DNA of 64,000 nucleotides, from the NCBI RefSeq assembly GCF_019431375.1, contig NZ_CP080267.1, forward strand, positions 3,041,933 to 3,105,932. Reading direction: 5' to 3'. A program made the position numbers and the translations under genes. Source of the stretch: Alcanivorax sp. GTDB lineage: Bacteria > Pseudomonadota > Gammaproteobacteria > Pseudomonadales > Alcanivoracaceae. Shown here piece after piece: positions 36,889 through 46,129 of the stretch. Position 1 is the stretch's first letter; each line of letters starts with the position of its first letter. Under the pieces are notes generated by a model. That model was not told the origin of the DNA and did no database searches. It saw only the letters and a program-made list of their open reading frames with translations.

Positions 36889-38247
36889 ATGTCTGTTTCA
36901 TTCAAGGGACGCGCTGCCGCCGTTGCCGGTGGTTTGCTGGTGAATTCTATTGCCCTGGGCAGTATGGGTAACATCGGTACCACCTACGGCGTGCTGCCAT
37001 TTGATCTGGCCACGGCCCAGGCCCTGAGCCTGTTCAACAGCCAGACCTCTGCCACCTATTACAACCCGGCCTATCTGGCCAAGGACCCGCGCGGCGAACT
37101 CACCGCCGGTTTCATGCATGCCGAGCATGAGCTGCGTGCCAACAGCCTGGGCGGCGCCGATGCGCCGGTGCGCAAGGGTGATGTGATTCAGGATTCCCCC
37201 TCCCAGCATGTGCTGATCGGCATGAAGACCGACCTCACCTCGCTGACCAAATACGACCACCCCCTCTACCTGGGTCTGATGCTGGGGGTGGAAAAATACG
37301 GTGAGGAAATGCTCGCGTTCGAGTCCCAGACTTCCCAACAAGGGCAGTATTTTGAATACGGCCGTGAGCCGCTGTTTCTGAACCTGGGTGGTGCCACCCA
37401 GCTGTGGCGAGGTATCGACGTGGGTGCCACCGCGCGCATCACCCTGCACGCGTCAGCGGATCTGGCCGCCACCACCGACCTGGCCGGCAACACCCGTTAC
37501 GAAAAGCTGGAAGTGTCTGCCAAGCCCTCCATCCGCCCAATCTTCGGCATCAACATGGACTGGGGCGACACCTTCTGCGCCGAGGGTGATGACTGCTGGT
37601 TCAACGGCCTGGAAACCGCGCTGGCCTATCGCGGCTATTCCAATACCAAAACCGAAGTGAACGCCAACGCGGTGATCCCCGGTGTCATTTCCAGCCCGGG
37701 CCTGATACTGGCCATCAATACCCTGGATTCCTACCAGCCGAATATTCTCAGTGGTGGCCTGCATTACCAGTCCGGCCCATGGCGCACCGGGGTGAGCCTG
37801 GAGTGGCAGGAGTGGTCGGCGCTGGAAGAGGAGTTCGAGCGCGACACCATCAAGGACCAGGCCGTTAATGGCGATGTGGGCCAGCTGCGTTTCAAGGACG
37901 TGGTGATTCCGCGAGTCGGCGCCCAGTACCGCTTCAACGACACCTTCACCTTCAATGGCGGGGTGGCCTTCAGCGAGTCACCGCTGGATTCCGACGCCTC
38001 CGTGGATGTGAACTATCTGGATAGCGACAAGTGGATCGTGGGTCTGGGTGTGGCCGCCGAGTTCAATGAGCCCTGGCTGCTGGCCTACCCGGTGCGCCTG
38101 GATTTCGGCTACCAGTATCAGAAGCTGGACGCCCGGGAATTCGATATCTATGACACCCAGTCCGCCGTTTATCCGCAGCCCAGCGAACGGCTGGAAGCGG
38201 AAGGTGACGTTCACGTCTTCAGCGGTTCCCTGACCCTGAAATTCTGA
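36889..38247 (+). CDS. FadL-like outer-membrane barrel, pair 3
   Basis: Third barrel paralogue, 452 aa, strongly similar to barrel 1 across its length: mature start SMGNIGTTYGVLPFDLATAQ, YYNPAYLAKDPRGEL, GVEKYGEEMLAFESQTS, GLNMDWGD-type GINMDWGDTFC with a paired cysteine in DDCWFNGLETA, and C-terminal HVFSGSLTLKF. The predicted signal peptide is short (MSVSFKGRAAAVAGGLLVNS). The CxxGDxCW cysteine pair of barrels 1 and 3 has a counterpart in barrel 2 (FCGKEDCGIW), suggesting a conserved extracellular disulfide. AGGAGTGCACA precedes the ATG. Confidence 0.82.
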   Translation: MSVSFKGRAAAVAGGLLVNSIALGSMGNIGTTYGVLPFDLATAQALSLFNSQTSATYYNPAYLAKDPRGELTAGFMHAEHELRANSLGGADAPVRKGDVIQDSPSQHVLIGMKTDLTSLTKYDHPLYLGLMLGVEKYGEEMLAFESQTSQQGQYFEYGREPLFLNLGGATQLWRGIDVGATARITLHASADLAATTDLAGNTRYEKLEVSAKPSIRPIFGINMDWGDTFCAEGDDCWFNGLETALAYRGYSNTKTEVNANAVIPGVISSPGLILAINTLDSYQPNILSGGLHYQSGPWRTGVSLEWQEWSALEEEFERDTIKDQAVNGDVGQLRFKDVVIPRVGAQYRFNDTFTFNGGVAFSESPLDSDASVDVNYLDSDKWIVGLGVAAEFNEPWLLAYPVRLDFGYQYQKLDAREFDIYDTQSAVYPQPSERLEAEGDVHVFSGSLTLKF

Positions 38248-38261
38248 TTGCGGAGGCAAGT

Positions 38262-41213
38262 ATGATGATGCGAATACTTTCACTGGTTGTCACCGCGTCG
38301 CTGCTGGTCGCCTGCGGCGGCGGTGGCAGCGAACAGACGGTGGATTACAGTGCCCGAAAAAAAGGGCAGGTCTATTACAGCTATCCGGCGGATGAGCAGG
38401 GCGGGGTGTCGGTGCATGCGCCGGTGGTGGTGCAGTTTTCCGAACCGCCGACGCTGGCTGACGCGGACGTGAGCCTGATCGGGCCGGATGGCCCGGTCGA
38501 TGTGGTGCTGTCGCGGGCCGACCAGGACCGTTCCCTGGTGGTCACCCCCCAGGCGCCGCTGGCGTTCAACAGCGAGTACCGGCTGCAACTGGCTGGCATG
38601 ACCCTGGCCGGTTTCAGTGATGGCGAACTGGCCTTCACCACCGGCGCCGCCGGCAAGGGGCCGCTCAGCGAGCAGCAGCAGGCGGACACCTTTACCGTCA
38701 GCCGGGTTTCTCCGTCGGGTGATGAGACCCGACCGCTGATGGATTTCTCCACCCTGCATGTGCAGTTCAGCCAGCCGCTGGATGTGAGCACCGTGGACTA
38801 TGGCACCACCGTCAGGCTGGAAGATGGCAGTGGCACCCCGGTGGAGGCCAGTGCCCTGGCCGGCGGCAACCGCCTCACCGTGGACCCGACCGACGACCTG
38901 CAGCCGGGCCAGAGCTATACCCTGATACTGGATGGCGCCCTGAGCAGCCGCTTCGGCACAGGCCTGAGCGGCGACACCGAGTTCGCCGTGAATCCGCAGG
39001 ATTCGCAGCCCCGCGAGACCCTGGCACTGGAAGCCATGGCCGCCGACCCGGTAAAAGGCTGTAATGAGGGGGGCGTGACACTGTCCCCGCTGACCGGCGC
39101 GCCGATCAACTGCGTGCCGCTGATTGCCCGCCTGCTGGGTAACACCACGGTGTCAAAACTGTCCGGGGATGTGTTCGCCGACCTGGCCTTTATCCCCAAC
39201 TACCCGGATGCCTCGCCGCTGCGGATTCGCAAGGGGGCACTGCTGAAAGGGGAGCCGCTGGAGGTGCTGATCGGTGGTCAGCTGCCGGCCGGGTTTGATT
39301 CCGGCGAGGTCACCGTGAATTTCCTGTCCGATGCCACCGGTTACTTGTTGCCGACCCCCTACAGTGCCCGCCCGGAAGCGCCGCGCCGCATCGTGCTGAC
39401 CCTGGACCTGGCCTTCTCCACCGCCGATTCCCGTGCCAACGGCGCCTTCACCCAGACCCTTGTGCAGGTAGAGCTGGTGGGGCGTGCCATCGTCGAAGAG
39501 GGGCGCATGGTCATCGATGCCCTGGGCGTGGTGGAGCCGGAAGTGCTCGGTATCGAAACCGCCTTTGGCGTGCTCAGCTTTCACATGGAGTCTTATCAGG
39601 ACCAGGAAAACGTGCCCGAACCGCCGGTGGATATCACCGGGCCCAGCCTGCAAAGCTGGCAGCCCGGTGACTATGCGGACCGCTTCCGCCCCGGTGACCC
39701 GATTGTGCTCAATCTCAGCGAAACCCCGGATCAGGACAGCATCGACGCCGGTGTCAGTGTCACCCTCACTGATCAGGGTGCAGCGGTGCCGTTCGACTGG
39801 AAGCTGGATGGTGCCTCGCTGATCCTCACCCCGGAACAGCCGCTGGCGTTCGGCACCGAGTATCAGGTCACCCTCACCGATGGCGTGGAGGATCTGCATG
39901 GTAACCCGGCCACCCCGGAAACCCTGCTGTTTAGCATGCCCGCCTACAGCGCCGATGCCCCGCGTACGCCTTACACCACCACCGTGTACCCGGGCTTCCC
40001 CTGCGCCGTGGACCCGGCCAGCCGCGATCTGGGCAACGGCATTCAGGGCCAGTGCGCCAGTGCCTTCCAGGATCAGGCCGGCGACCTGCTGCCGGTGGAT
40101 GCCATGCCCGCCAACCGGCCCATCGAGGTGCAGTTCTCCCAGGACATGGATACCAGCAGCATGGTGCTCGGCCAGGCCTGCGGTGAGGGCAGTGTGCGGG
40201 TGGAAAAAATCGACAGCGCCGGTAACTGCCTGGAAGCGGTGCCCGGTTATCTGTCCCGCAACACCCGCTCAATGACGGTGATTCCCGCCCAGCCCTGGGA
40301 AGAAGGCGCCCTGTACCAGTACGTGCTCGGCTCCCATGAAAACACCGGTTGCGGGCAGGACGTGATCTGCTCGGTGGCGGGTATGCCCCTGCAGACCGCC
40401 CAGTTGCTGGCGCCGGATGCGGATGCTGGCGGCCCGGACATGGCCATCGCCTTCACCGGTGCCGCGGCCACCAGCAATGTGTTCCTGCCGCTGCGCAACC
40501 TGCCCAAGGCGGATGTGAACGCCAACTTCGAGATGGATGCCGGTGAGCAAAAAGCGGTGGAAGACCCGCCGGGCAGTGGTGACTACCCCACGCCTACCAA
40601 TGCCGCCTCCCTGTTTGTCACCGGCACCGGCGGCCTGGCCACCGGTGCCAACGTGGGCTGTCCACTGAACCAGGATTGCCCCGGGGAGAAATTCACCTAC
40701 CTGAACGGCGGCATCAACGCGGACATCATCGGCTGGAACGAGGATGAGCAGGCGGTGGAAGTGCTGCTCTATCCGCCGGTACTGATGACCACTAACAGCA
40801 GCGTCTATGCCCAGATCCTGGGTCTGGTGGAGCCGGAAGTGCCCACCGAACCACTGGTGATGCGGGCCCGCTATGCGGATGACGGCAATGGCAACCGCAC
40901 CGAGCCGGTGCGCGGCTATATCCGTCACGATGGCAATTCGCTGACCTTCGACACCACCCTGGATCTGTTTCTGGATGCCCCGGAAATGGAGGCGCCACTG
41001 GGGCTGCCGCACAACCTGCACAGCCTGGAGCTCAACGACCTGCAGCTGAACGGCCCGGTGGAATTCCTGCCGGACGGTCGTCTGGTGATCGGCCTGCTCA
41101 GCCTCAATGCCCAGAGCATCGATGTCAGCATCGGTGGCGGGGCGGCCACCATTGACCTGCAGATCCCCACCGGTGGGGTCAACCTGACCTTCCAGAGCGG
41201 TTCCATCAAGTAA
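38262..41213 (+). CDS. Ig-like multidomain lipoprotein, pair 3
   Basis: Third lipoprotein paralogue, 983 aa. Lipobox LVAC (Cys18) then GGGG. The first Ig-like module begins QVYYSYPADEQGGVSVHAPV; further modules follow at MDFSTLHVQFSQPLDVSTV and IVLNLSETPDQDSI. Shared blocks are LAFIPNYPDASPLRIRKGAL, TTVYPGFPCA, DVNANFEMDAGE at 751-762, and GPVEFLPDGRLVIGL...DLQIPTGGVNL at the C-terminus. It starts 14 bases after barrel 3. In this copy the frame is intact, which provides the best reference for the broken pair-2 protein. Likely anchored in a cell envelope membrane; +2 Gly favours the outer membrane by the Lol rule. Confidence 0.8.
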   Translation: MMMRILSLVVTASLLVACGGGGSEQTVDYSARKKGQVYYSYPADEQGGVSVHAPVVVQFSEPPTLADADVSLIGPDGPVDVVLSRADQDRSLVVTPQAPLAFNSEYRLQLAGMTLAGFSDGELAFTTGAAGKGPLSEQQQADTFTVSRVSPSGDETRPLMDFSTLHVQFSQPLDVSTVDYGTTVRLEDGSGTPVEASALAGGNRLTVDPTDDLQPGQSYTLILDGALSSRFGTGLSGDTEFAVNPQDSQPRETLALEAMAADPVKGCNEGGVTLSPLTGAPINCVPLIARLLGNTTVSKLSGDVFADLAFIPNYPDASPLRIRKGALLKGEPLEVLIGGQLPAGFDSGEVTVNFLSDATGYLLPTPYSARPEAPRRIVLTLDLAFSTADSRANGAFTQTLVQVELVGRAIVEEGRMVIDALGVVEPEVLGIETAFGVLSFHMESYQDQENVPEPPVDITGPSLQSWQPGDYADRFRPGDPIVLNLSETPDQDSIDAGVSVTLTDQGAAVPFDWKLDGASLILTPEQPLAFGTEYQVTLTDGVEDLHGNPATPETLLFSMPAYSADAPRTPYTTTVYPGFPCAVDPASRDLGNGIQGQCASAFQDQAGDLLPVDAMPANRPIEVQFSQDMDTSSMVLGQACGEGSVRVEKIDSAGNCLEAVPGYLSRNTRSMTVIPAQPWEEGALYQYVLGSHENTGCGQDVICSVAGMPLQTAQLLAPDADAGGPDMAIAFTGAAATSNVFLPLRNLPKADVNANFEMDAGEQKAVEDPPGSGDYPTPTNAASLFVTGTGGLATGANVGCPLNQDCPGEKFTYLNGGINADIIGWNEDEQAVEVLLYPPVLMTTNSSVYAQILGLVEPEVPTEPLVMRARYADDGNGNRTEPVRGYIRHDGNSLTFDTTLDLFLDAPEMEAPLGLPHNLHSLELNDLQLNGPVEFLPDGRLVIGLLSLNAQSIDVSIGGGAATIDLQIPTGGVNLTFQSGSIK

Positions 41214-41225
41214 CCGCCGACCTGT

Positions 41226-41301
41226 CGCGGTCCTCTGGCCGCTCCCGCAATCAGCCCTGTGCTGAATCTGTGGGAGCGGTCGTGCGGTTGCGACCGCGAT
41301 C
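41226..41301. repeat. Extragenic inverted repeat before gcvT
   Basis: Left arm TCGCGGTCCTCTGGCCGCTC and right arm TGTGGGAGCGGTCGTGCGGT, the latter continuing TGCGACCGCGA, form a hairpin. Similar in style to the GTGGGAAGCGATGC family at 42499 and 53024. No glycine-riboswitch motif is present in the gcvT leader (41214-41416). Confidence 0.6.
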
Positions 41302-41416
41302 TCCTCCCCGCGTCCTGCCAAAACAACCGGCCGATCCGGCCCTGTCCATGTCGCCAGCCTATGCCCACCGGCCTCGGGCCGATATAATTGCCGCTCATTT
41401 GAATAGTGGTGTTTAT

Positions 41417-42496
41417 ATGGGTCATCGAACAGCTCTGTACGACGCGCATCTGGCAGCCGGCGGCAAGATGGTCGACTTTGGCGGCTGGGACATGCCGATC
41501 AACTATGGTTCCCAGATCGAGGAGCACCATGCGGTACGCCAGCACGCCGGCGTGTTTGATGTCTCCCACATGACGGTGGTGGATATCGCCGGTGCCGGCG
41601 CCCGGGATTTTCTGCGTCACCTGCTGGCCAACGACGTGGACCGCGTCACCCCCGGGCGCGCGCTCTACAGTGCCATGCTCAACGACAGCGGCGGCGTCAT
41701 CGATGACCTGATCACCTACAAGCGGGACAATGACTACCGTGTGGTGGTAAATTGCGCCACCCGCGAGACCGACCTGGACTGGATGGAAAAGCAGGCCGGC
41801 GGTTTCGCCGTGGATATTCGCGAGCGTGCCGATCTGGCCATGCTTGCCATCCAGGGCCCGCAGGCCCGCAGCCTGGTGGCCGGCCTGCTCAGTGGCGCCC
41901 GCGCCGAGGCGGTGAACACCCTGAAAGTGTTCGGCTTCGCCGAAGACGGCGACTGGATGATCGCCCGCACCGGCTACACCGGGGAAGACGGCGTGGAAAT
42001 CATGCTGCCCGGTGCCGATGCGGTGACATTATGGGAGCAACTGCTGGACGCCGGCGTGGCCCCCATCGGCCTGGGTGCCCGCGATACCCTGCGTCTGGAA
42101 GCCGGCATGAACCTGTACGGCAACGACATGGATGAAAGCATCACCCCCCTGGAAGCCAACATGGGGTGGACCCTGGCGCTCAACGACCGGGATTTCGTCG
42201 GCCGCCAGCCGCTGCTCAACCAGCAGGCCCATGGCCACGGGGAACTGGTCGGCCTGGTACTGGAAGGCAAGGGCGTACTGCGCGCCCATCAGCAAGTATT
42301 GCTGCCCAACGGCGAACAGGGCGAGATCACCAGCGGTACCTTCTCGCCGACCCTGGGCAAGTCCATCGCCCTGGCCCGGCTGCCCGCCGGCGCCGGCGGC
42401 AAGGTAGACGTGGAAATCCGCAACAAGCGCCAGCCCGCCCAGGTGGTCAAACCGCCTTTCGTGCGTAATGGCAAGGCAGTGTACAAAGCGCTGTAG
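41417..42496 (+). CDS. gcvT: Glycine cleavage system T protein (aminomethyltransferase)
   Basis: Transfers the methylene group of the H-protein-bound aminomethyl to tetrahydrofolate, releasing ammonia. The 359-aa protein begins MGHRTALYDAHLAAGGKMVDF, has GVFDVSHM near residue 47, the folate-binding region around LMIARTGYTGEDGVEI, and the C-terminal FSPTLGKSIALARLP. The frame is open far upstream (41270), but the ATG at 41417 matches family length. It starts the cluster gcvT-gcvH-gcvPA-gcvPB; a repeat separates it from gcvH. Confidence 0.96.
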   Translation: MGHRTALYDAHLAAGGKMVDFGGWDMPINYGSQIEEHHAVRQHAGVFDVSHMTVVDIAGAGARDFLRHLLANDVDRVTPGRALYSAMLNDSGGVIDDLITYKRDNDYRVVVNCATRETDLDWMEKQAGGFAVDIRERADLAMLAIQGPQARSLVAGLLSGARAEAVNTLKVFGFAEDGDWMIARTGYTGEDGVEIMLPGADAVTLWEQLLDAGVAPIGLGARDTLRLEAGMNLYGNDMDESITPLEANMGWTLALNDRDFVGRQPLLNQQAHGHGELVGLVLEGKGVLRAHQQVLLPNGEQGEITSGTFSPTLGKSIALARLPAGAGGKVDVEIRNKRQPAQVVKPPFVRNGKAVYKAL

Positions 42497-42498
42497 CA

Positions 42499-42574
42499 TT
42501 CGCGATGCAAGCATCGCTTCCCACCGGGTCTCAACGGGACCGGGGTTTGTGGGAAGTCATGCTTGCATGACGAA
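42499..42574. repeat. Extragenic palindromic repeat between gcvT and gcvH
   Basis: TTCGCGATGCAAGCATCGCT at the left and GTGGGAAGTCATGCTTGCAT at the right are inverted copies, each itself palindromic around TGCAAGCA/TGCTTGCA. The same unit recurs at 53024-53104. Confidence 0.75.
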
Positions 42575-42680
42575 GACGTTGGCACCCAGGCATGGTTTCA
42601 ACGACAAGCCTGCAGAACACACAAATTCCGGCGTCATGCGTGCAGCATGTCGCGTGAAGCGTTAACCCAAGGAGACAACA

Positions 42681-43067
42681 ATGAGCGAGATTCCAGCCGA
42701 GCTGCGTTATGCCGCCAGCCACGAATGGGCCAAGAACGACGATGGCGTGGTGACCGTGGGCATCACCGAACACGCCCAGGACGCCATGGGCGACCTGGTC
42801 TACGTGGAACTGCCGGAAGTGGGCCAGGTGCTGGCCGCCGGTGATGAAGCCGGCGTGGTGGAATCCGTGAAAGCCGCCTCCGACATCTACGCTCCGGTCT
42901 CCGGCGAAGTCATCGAGATCAACGAGTCTCTGGAAGACGAACCGGAACTGGTCAACAACGTTCCCTATGAAGGTGGTTGGTTGTTCAAGATCCAGATGAG
43001 CGAAGCCGGTGATCTGGACAACCTGCTCACCGCCGACCAGTACCAGGCGCAGATCGAAAGCGAATAA
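42681..43067 (+). CDS. gcvH: Glycine cleavage system H protein
   Basis: Lipoyl carrier that shuttles the aminomethyl group between P, T and L proteins. The 128-aa protein has the canonical lipoylation lysine in VVESVKAASDIYAPVSGEV near residue 64, and starts ELRYAASHEWAKNDDG. AAGGAGACAACA precedes the ATG. Gene L (dihydrolipoamide dehydrogenase) is not in the window and is usually shared with other complexes. Confidence 0.97.
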   Translation: MSEIPAELRYAASHEWAKNDDGVVTVGITEHAQDAMGDLVYVELPEVGQVLAAGDEAGVVESVKAASDIYAPVSGEVIEINESLEDEPELVNNVPYEGGWLFKIQMSEAGDLDNLLTADQYQAQIESE

Positions 43068-43083
43068 CGGCATTACCGTTATT

Positions 43084-43160
43084 CGCAGCTGCAAGCTACT
43101 AGCTGCTAGCTGCGAGTAAAAGACTTTTCTCGTAGCTCGAAGCTAGTAGCTCGTAGCTAG
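43084..43160. repeat. Extragenic AGCTAGTAGCTCG-type inverted repeats
   Basis: CGCAGCTGCAAGCTACTAGC and CTCGTAGCTCGAAGCTAGTA are self-complementary copies separated by AAAAGACTTTT. They fill the gap between gcvH and gcvPA. A related GAGCTACGAGCTACGCTCG sits near 53124. Confidence 0.65.
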
Positions 43161-43223
43161 TCCTCAGCGCGTTTTCTGCGCTGTGGACTCAAAGCCAACA
43201 CCCAACCTATCCAGGTATTACCA

Positions 43224-44597
43224 ATGCCGTATATCCCCCATACCCCCGATGACGTGCGCGCCATGCTCGACGCCATCGGCGCCGACAGCATCGAAGACCT
43301 GTTCGATGAAATTCCCGCGCACCTGAAAGCCGCCGGCAAACTCGACGCCCTGCCCGAAAGGTTGAGCGAAATGGACGTGACCCGGCTGATGAACGAGCGC
43401 GCGGCCATGGACGCCGGTGCAGTGAGCTTTATCGGTGCCGGTGCCTATCAGCACCACATCCCGGCGGCGGTATGGGAGATTGCCACCCGCGGTGAGTTCT
43501 ACACCGCCTACACGCCATATCAGGCGGAAGCCAGCCAGGGCACCCTGCAGGTGATCTACGAATTCCAGACCCTGATGACCCGGCTCACCGCCATGGACGT
43601 GAGTAACGCCTCCGTCTACGACGGCGCCTCCGGTCTGGCGGAAGCGGTGCTGATGAGCCTGCGTGCCAACCGCAAGAGCAAGTCCCGCAAGGTGCTGGTG
43701 CCGGCGGCCCTGAACCCGCGCTACGCCAGCGCCACCCAGGCCATCGTCGAGAACCAGGACGTGGCCCTGGAAACCGTGCCCTTCTGTCAGGAAAAAGGGC
43801 AGACGCTGATCGACGCCCTCAAGCACCACGAAGGCGACGACTACGCGGCCCTGGTCATCAGTCAGCCCAACTACTTCGGCAGCCTGGAAGAGGTGGATGC
43901 GCTCACCGACTGGGCCCACGCCAACGGCATGCTGGTGATCGCCGTGGTTAACCCCACCGCCATGGCGCTGATTACCCCGCCCGGTGAATGGGGCGAGCAG
44001 GGTGCCGATATCGTGGTGGGCGAAGGCCAGCCGCTGGGCGTGCCGCTCTCCTCTGGCGGTCCCTACTTCGGTTTCATGTGCTGCAAACAAAAACACGTTC
44101 GCCAGATGCCGGGCCGTATCATCGGCCGCACCGTGGACATGGAAGGCAAGCAGGGCTTCACCCTCACCCTGCAGGCCCGCGAACAGCACATTCGCCGTTC
44201 CAAGGCCACCAGTAACATCTGTACCAACCAGGGCCTGGCCATGACTGCGGCCACCATCTACACCTCCCTGCTGGGGCCGGACGGCCTCACCAACGTGGCC
44301 GCCCACTGCCACGCCAACACCCAGGCACTGGCCGACAAACTCATCGCCATCGACGGCGTGGAGCGCGCCTTTACCGCACCCACCTTCCACGAAGTGGTAC
44401 TCACCCTGCCGAAACCGGCGGCTGAGGTGCTGGCGGCCCTGGCCGAGAAAGATGTGCTGGGCGGCGTCAGCCTGGCGAACGATTACGGTATGGTCTCTCC
44501 AAAGTTTGAGAACGCGATCCTGGTGAACGCCACCGAAGTCCATTCCGAGCAGGATTTGCAGCTCTTCGAACAAGCCCTGAAGGAGGTGCTGGCATGA
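43224..44597 (+). CDS. gcvPA: Glycine dehydrogenase (decarboxylating) subunit 1
   Basis: N-terminal half of the P protein as a separate subunit, 457 aa, in the two-subunit form of glycine decarboxylase also used by Bacillus and many marine bacteria. Typical segments are MPYIPHTPDDVRAMLDAIGA at the start, YTPYQAEASQGTLQ near 94, and GRTVDMEGKQGFTLTLQAREQHIRRSKATSNICTNQ near 300 (split over short stretches). It overlaps gcvPB by ATGA, so the two subunits are translationally coupled. Confidence 0.96.
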   Translation: MPYIPHTPDDVRAMLDAIGADSIEDLFDEIPAHLKAAGKLDALPERLSEMDVTRLMNERAAMDAGAVSFIGAGAYQHHIPAAVWEIATRGEFYTAYTPYQAEASQGTLQVIYEFQTLMTRLTAMDVSNASVYDGASGLAEAVLMSLRANRKSKSRKVLVPAALNPRYASATQAIVENQDVALETVPFCQEKGQTLIDALKHHEGDDYAALVISQPNYFGSLEEVDALTDWAHANGMLVIAVVNPTAMALITPPGEWGEQGADIVVGEGQPLGVPLSSGGPYFGFMCCKQKHVRQMPGRIIGRTVDMEGKQGFTLTLQAREQHIRRSKATSNICTNQGLAMTAATIYTSLLGPDGLTNVAAHCHANTQALADKLIAIDGVERAFTAPTFHEVVLTLPKPAAEVLAALAEKDVLGGVSLANDYGMVSPKFENAILVNATEVHSEQDLQLFEQALKEVLA

Positions 44598-46060
44598 GCG
44601 AGACACAACTGATCTTCCAACTGTCTCACCCGGGCCGCAGCGCCACCTCCCAGGCACCGAAAGCGCTGGGCGACGACAAGCTGTCAGCGATCCCTGCGCA
44701 CCTGCGTCGCAAGCAGAAGCCGGGCCTGCCGGAAGTGTCCGAAATGCAGGTGGTGCGTCACTACACCAACCTGTCCAGCAAGAACTTCGCCATCGACAAG
44801 CAGTTCTACCCGCTGGGCTCCTGCACCATGAAGTACAACCCGCGCGGCGCCAACCGTGCCGCCATGCTGCCGGGCTTTCTCAACCGCCACCCGCTGGCAC
44901 CGGAAAGCCACAGCCAGGGTTTCCTCAGCTGCATGTTCGAGCTGCAGAACTTCCTCAAGGAAGTCACCGGCATGAAGGGTGTGTCCCTGGCTCCCATGGC
45001 CGGCGCCCAGGGCGAATTCGCCGGCGTGGCCATGATCCGCGCCTACCACGATGCCCGCGGTGATGAAGGCCGTACCGAGATCCTGATCCCGGAAGCCGCC
45101 CACGGCACCAACCCGGCCACCGCCGTCATGTGTGGCTACAAGGTGCGCGAAGTGCCGGTCGGCAAAGATGGCGACGTGGACCTGGAAGCCTTGAAAGAAG
45201 CCTGCGGCCCGCAAACCGCCGGCCTGATGATGACCAACCCCAGCACCTGCGGCGTGTTCGAACGGCAGATTGAAGACATCGCCAAAGCCGTCCACGAAGC
45301 TGGCGGCCTGCTTTACTACGATGGCGCCAACCTGAACGCCATCCTCGGCAAGGTGCGCCCCGGTGACATGGGCTTCGACGTGATCCACATGAACCTGCAC
45401 AAGACCTTCGCCACCCCCCACGGCGGCGGCGGCCCCGGTGCCGGCCCGGTGGGCGTGTCCGAGCGTCTGCTGCCCTACCTGCCCACCCCCATGGCGGGCC
45501 AGCGCGACGACGGCAGCTACCACTGGATCGACACCGACACCCTGGGCACCAGCATCGGTCACCTGAGCGCCTTCATGGGCAACGCTGGCGTATTGCTGCG
45601 CGCCTACTTCTACGCTCGCTCCCTGGGCCGCGAAGGCATGATCCGCGTGGGCGAATACTCCACCCTGGCGGCCAACTACCTGCTCAAGCGCCTGGAAGCC
45701 GTGGGCTGCACCGCCGCCTACCCGGATCGCCGCGCCAGCCACGAGTTCATTCTCACCTTCGCCAAAGAAGCGAAAGAGCTGGGCGTCACCGCCATGGATA
45801 TCGCCAAGCGCCTGCTGGACTACAACCAGCACGCGCCCACCACCTACTTCCCGCTACTGGTGCCGGAGTGCTTCCTCATCGAGCCCACCGAAACCGAAAG
45901 CAAGGAAGCCCTGGACGAATTCGTGGACGCCATGGCTGCAATTCTGGAAGAGGCTCGCAGCGAACCCGACATGGTGAAAGAAGCGCCCTTCACTCAGCCG
46001 GTGCGTCGCCTGGATGATGTGAAAGCAGCCAGAGAGCTGGATCTGACCTGGTCAGAATAA
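44594..46060 (+). CDS. gcvPB: Glycine dehydrogenase (decarboxylating) subunit 2
   Basis: Catalytic C-terminal half of the P protein, 488 aa; PLP-dependent decarboxylation of glycine with transfer of the aminomethyl group to GcvH. The PLP lysine is in DVIHMNLHKTFATPHGGGG near residue 270, preceded by the AAHGTNPATA segment near 175 and PLGSCTMKYNPR near 75. It starts within the stop of gcvPA (ATGA). A strong terminator follows 44 bases after the stop. Confidence 0.97.
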   Translation: MSETQLIFQLSHPGRSATSQAPKALGDDKLSAIPAHLRRKQKPGLPEVSEMQVVRHYTNLSSKNFAIDKQFYPLGSCTMKYNPRGANRAAMLPGFLNRHPLAPESHSQGFLSCMFELQNFLKEVTGMKGVSLAPMAGAQGEFAGVAMIRAYHDARGDEGRTEILIPEAAHGTNPATAVMCGYKVREVPVGKDGDVDLEALKEACGPQTAGLMMTNPSTCGVFERQIEDIAKAVHEAGGLLYYDGANLNAILGKVRPGDMGFDVIHMNLHKTFATPHGGGGPGAGPVGVSERLLPYLPTPMAGQRDDGSYHWIDTDTLGTSIGHLSAFMGNAGVLLRAYFYARSLGREGMIRVGEYSTLAANYLLKRLEAVGCTAAYPDRRASHEFILTFAKEAKELGVTAMDIAKRLLDYNQHAPTTYFPLLVPECFLIEPTETESKEALDEFVDAMAAILEEARSEPDMVKEAPFTQPVRRLDDVKAARELDLTWSE

Positions 46061-46103
46061 GCGCGGCACCCTTTGCTGTTGGAGCCATGCTTGCATGGCG
46101 AAC

Positions 46104-46129
46104 AAGAACCCGGCGAATGCCGGGTTCTT
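46104..46129 (+). terminator. Intrinsic terminator after gcvPB
   Basis: AAGAACCCGGC-GAAT-GCCGGGTTCTT followed by TTTATT; 11-bp stem. The short palindrome GTTGGAGCCATGCTTGCATG...GCGAA (46078-46102) directly precedes it. It also bounds the integron on the left and may act for the integrase gene on the other strand. Confidence 0.9.

Noticed and set aside
36321..36943. Two short frames starting MPGAFFAFPEGDRPV-like
   Set aside because: They lie inside the 101-bp direct repeat and terminator region and have no coding support.
41214..41416. Possible glycine riboswitch before gcvT
   Set aside because: No conserved glycine-aptamer blocks were found; the leader contains an extragenic inverted repeat instead.
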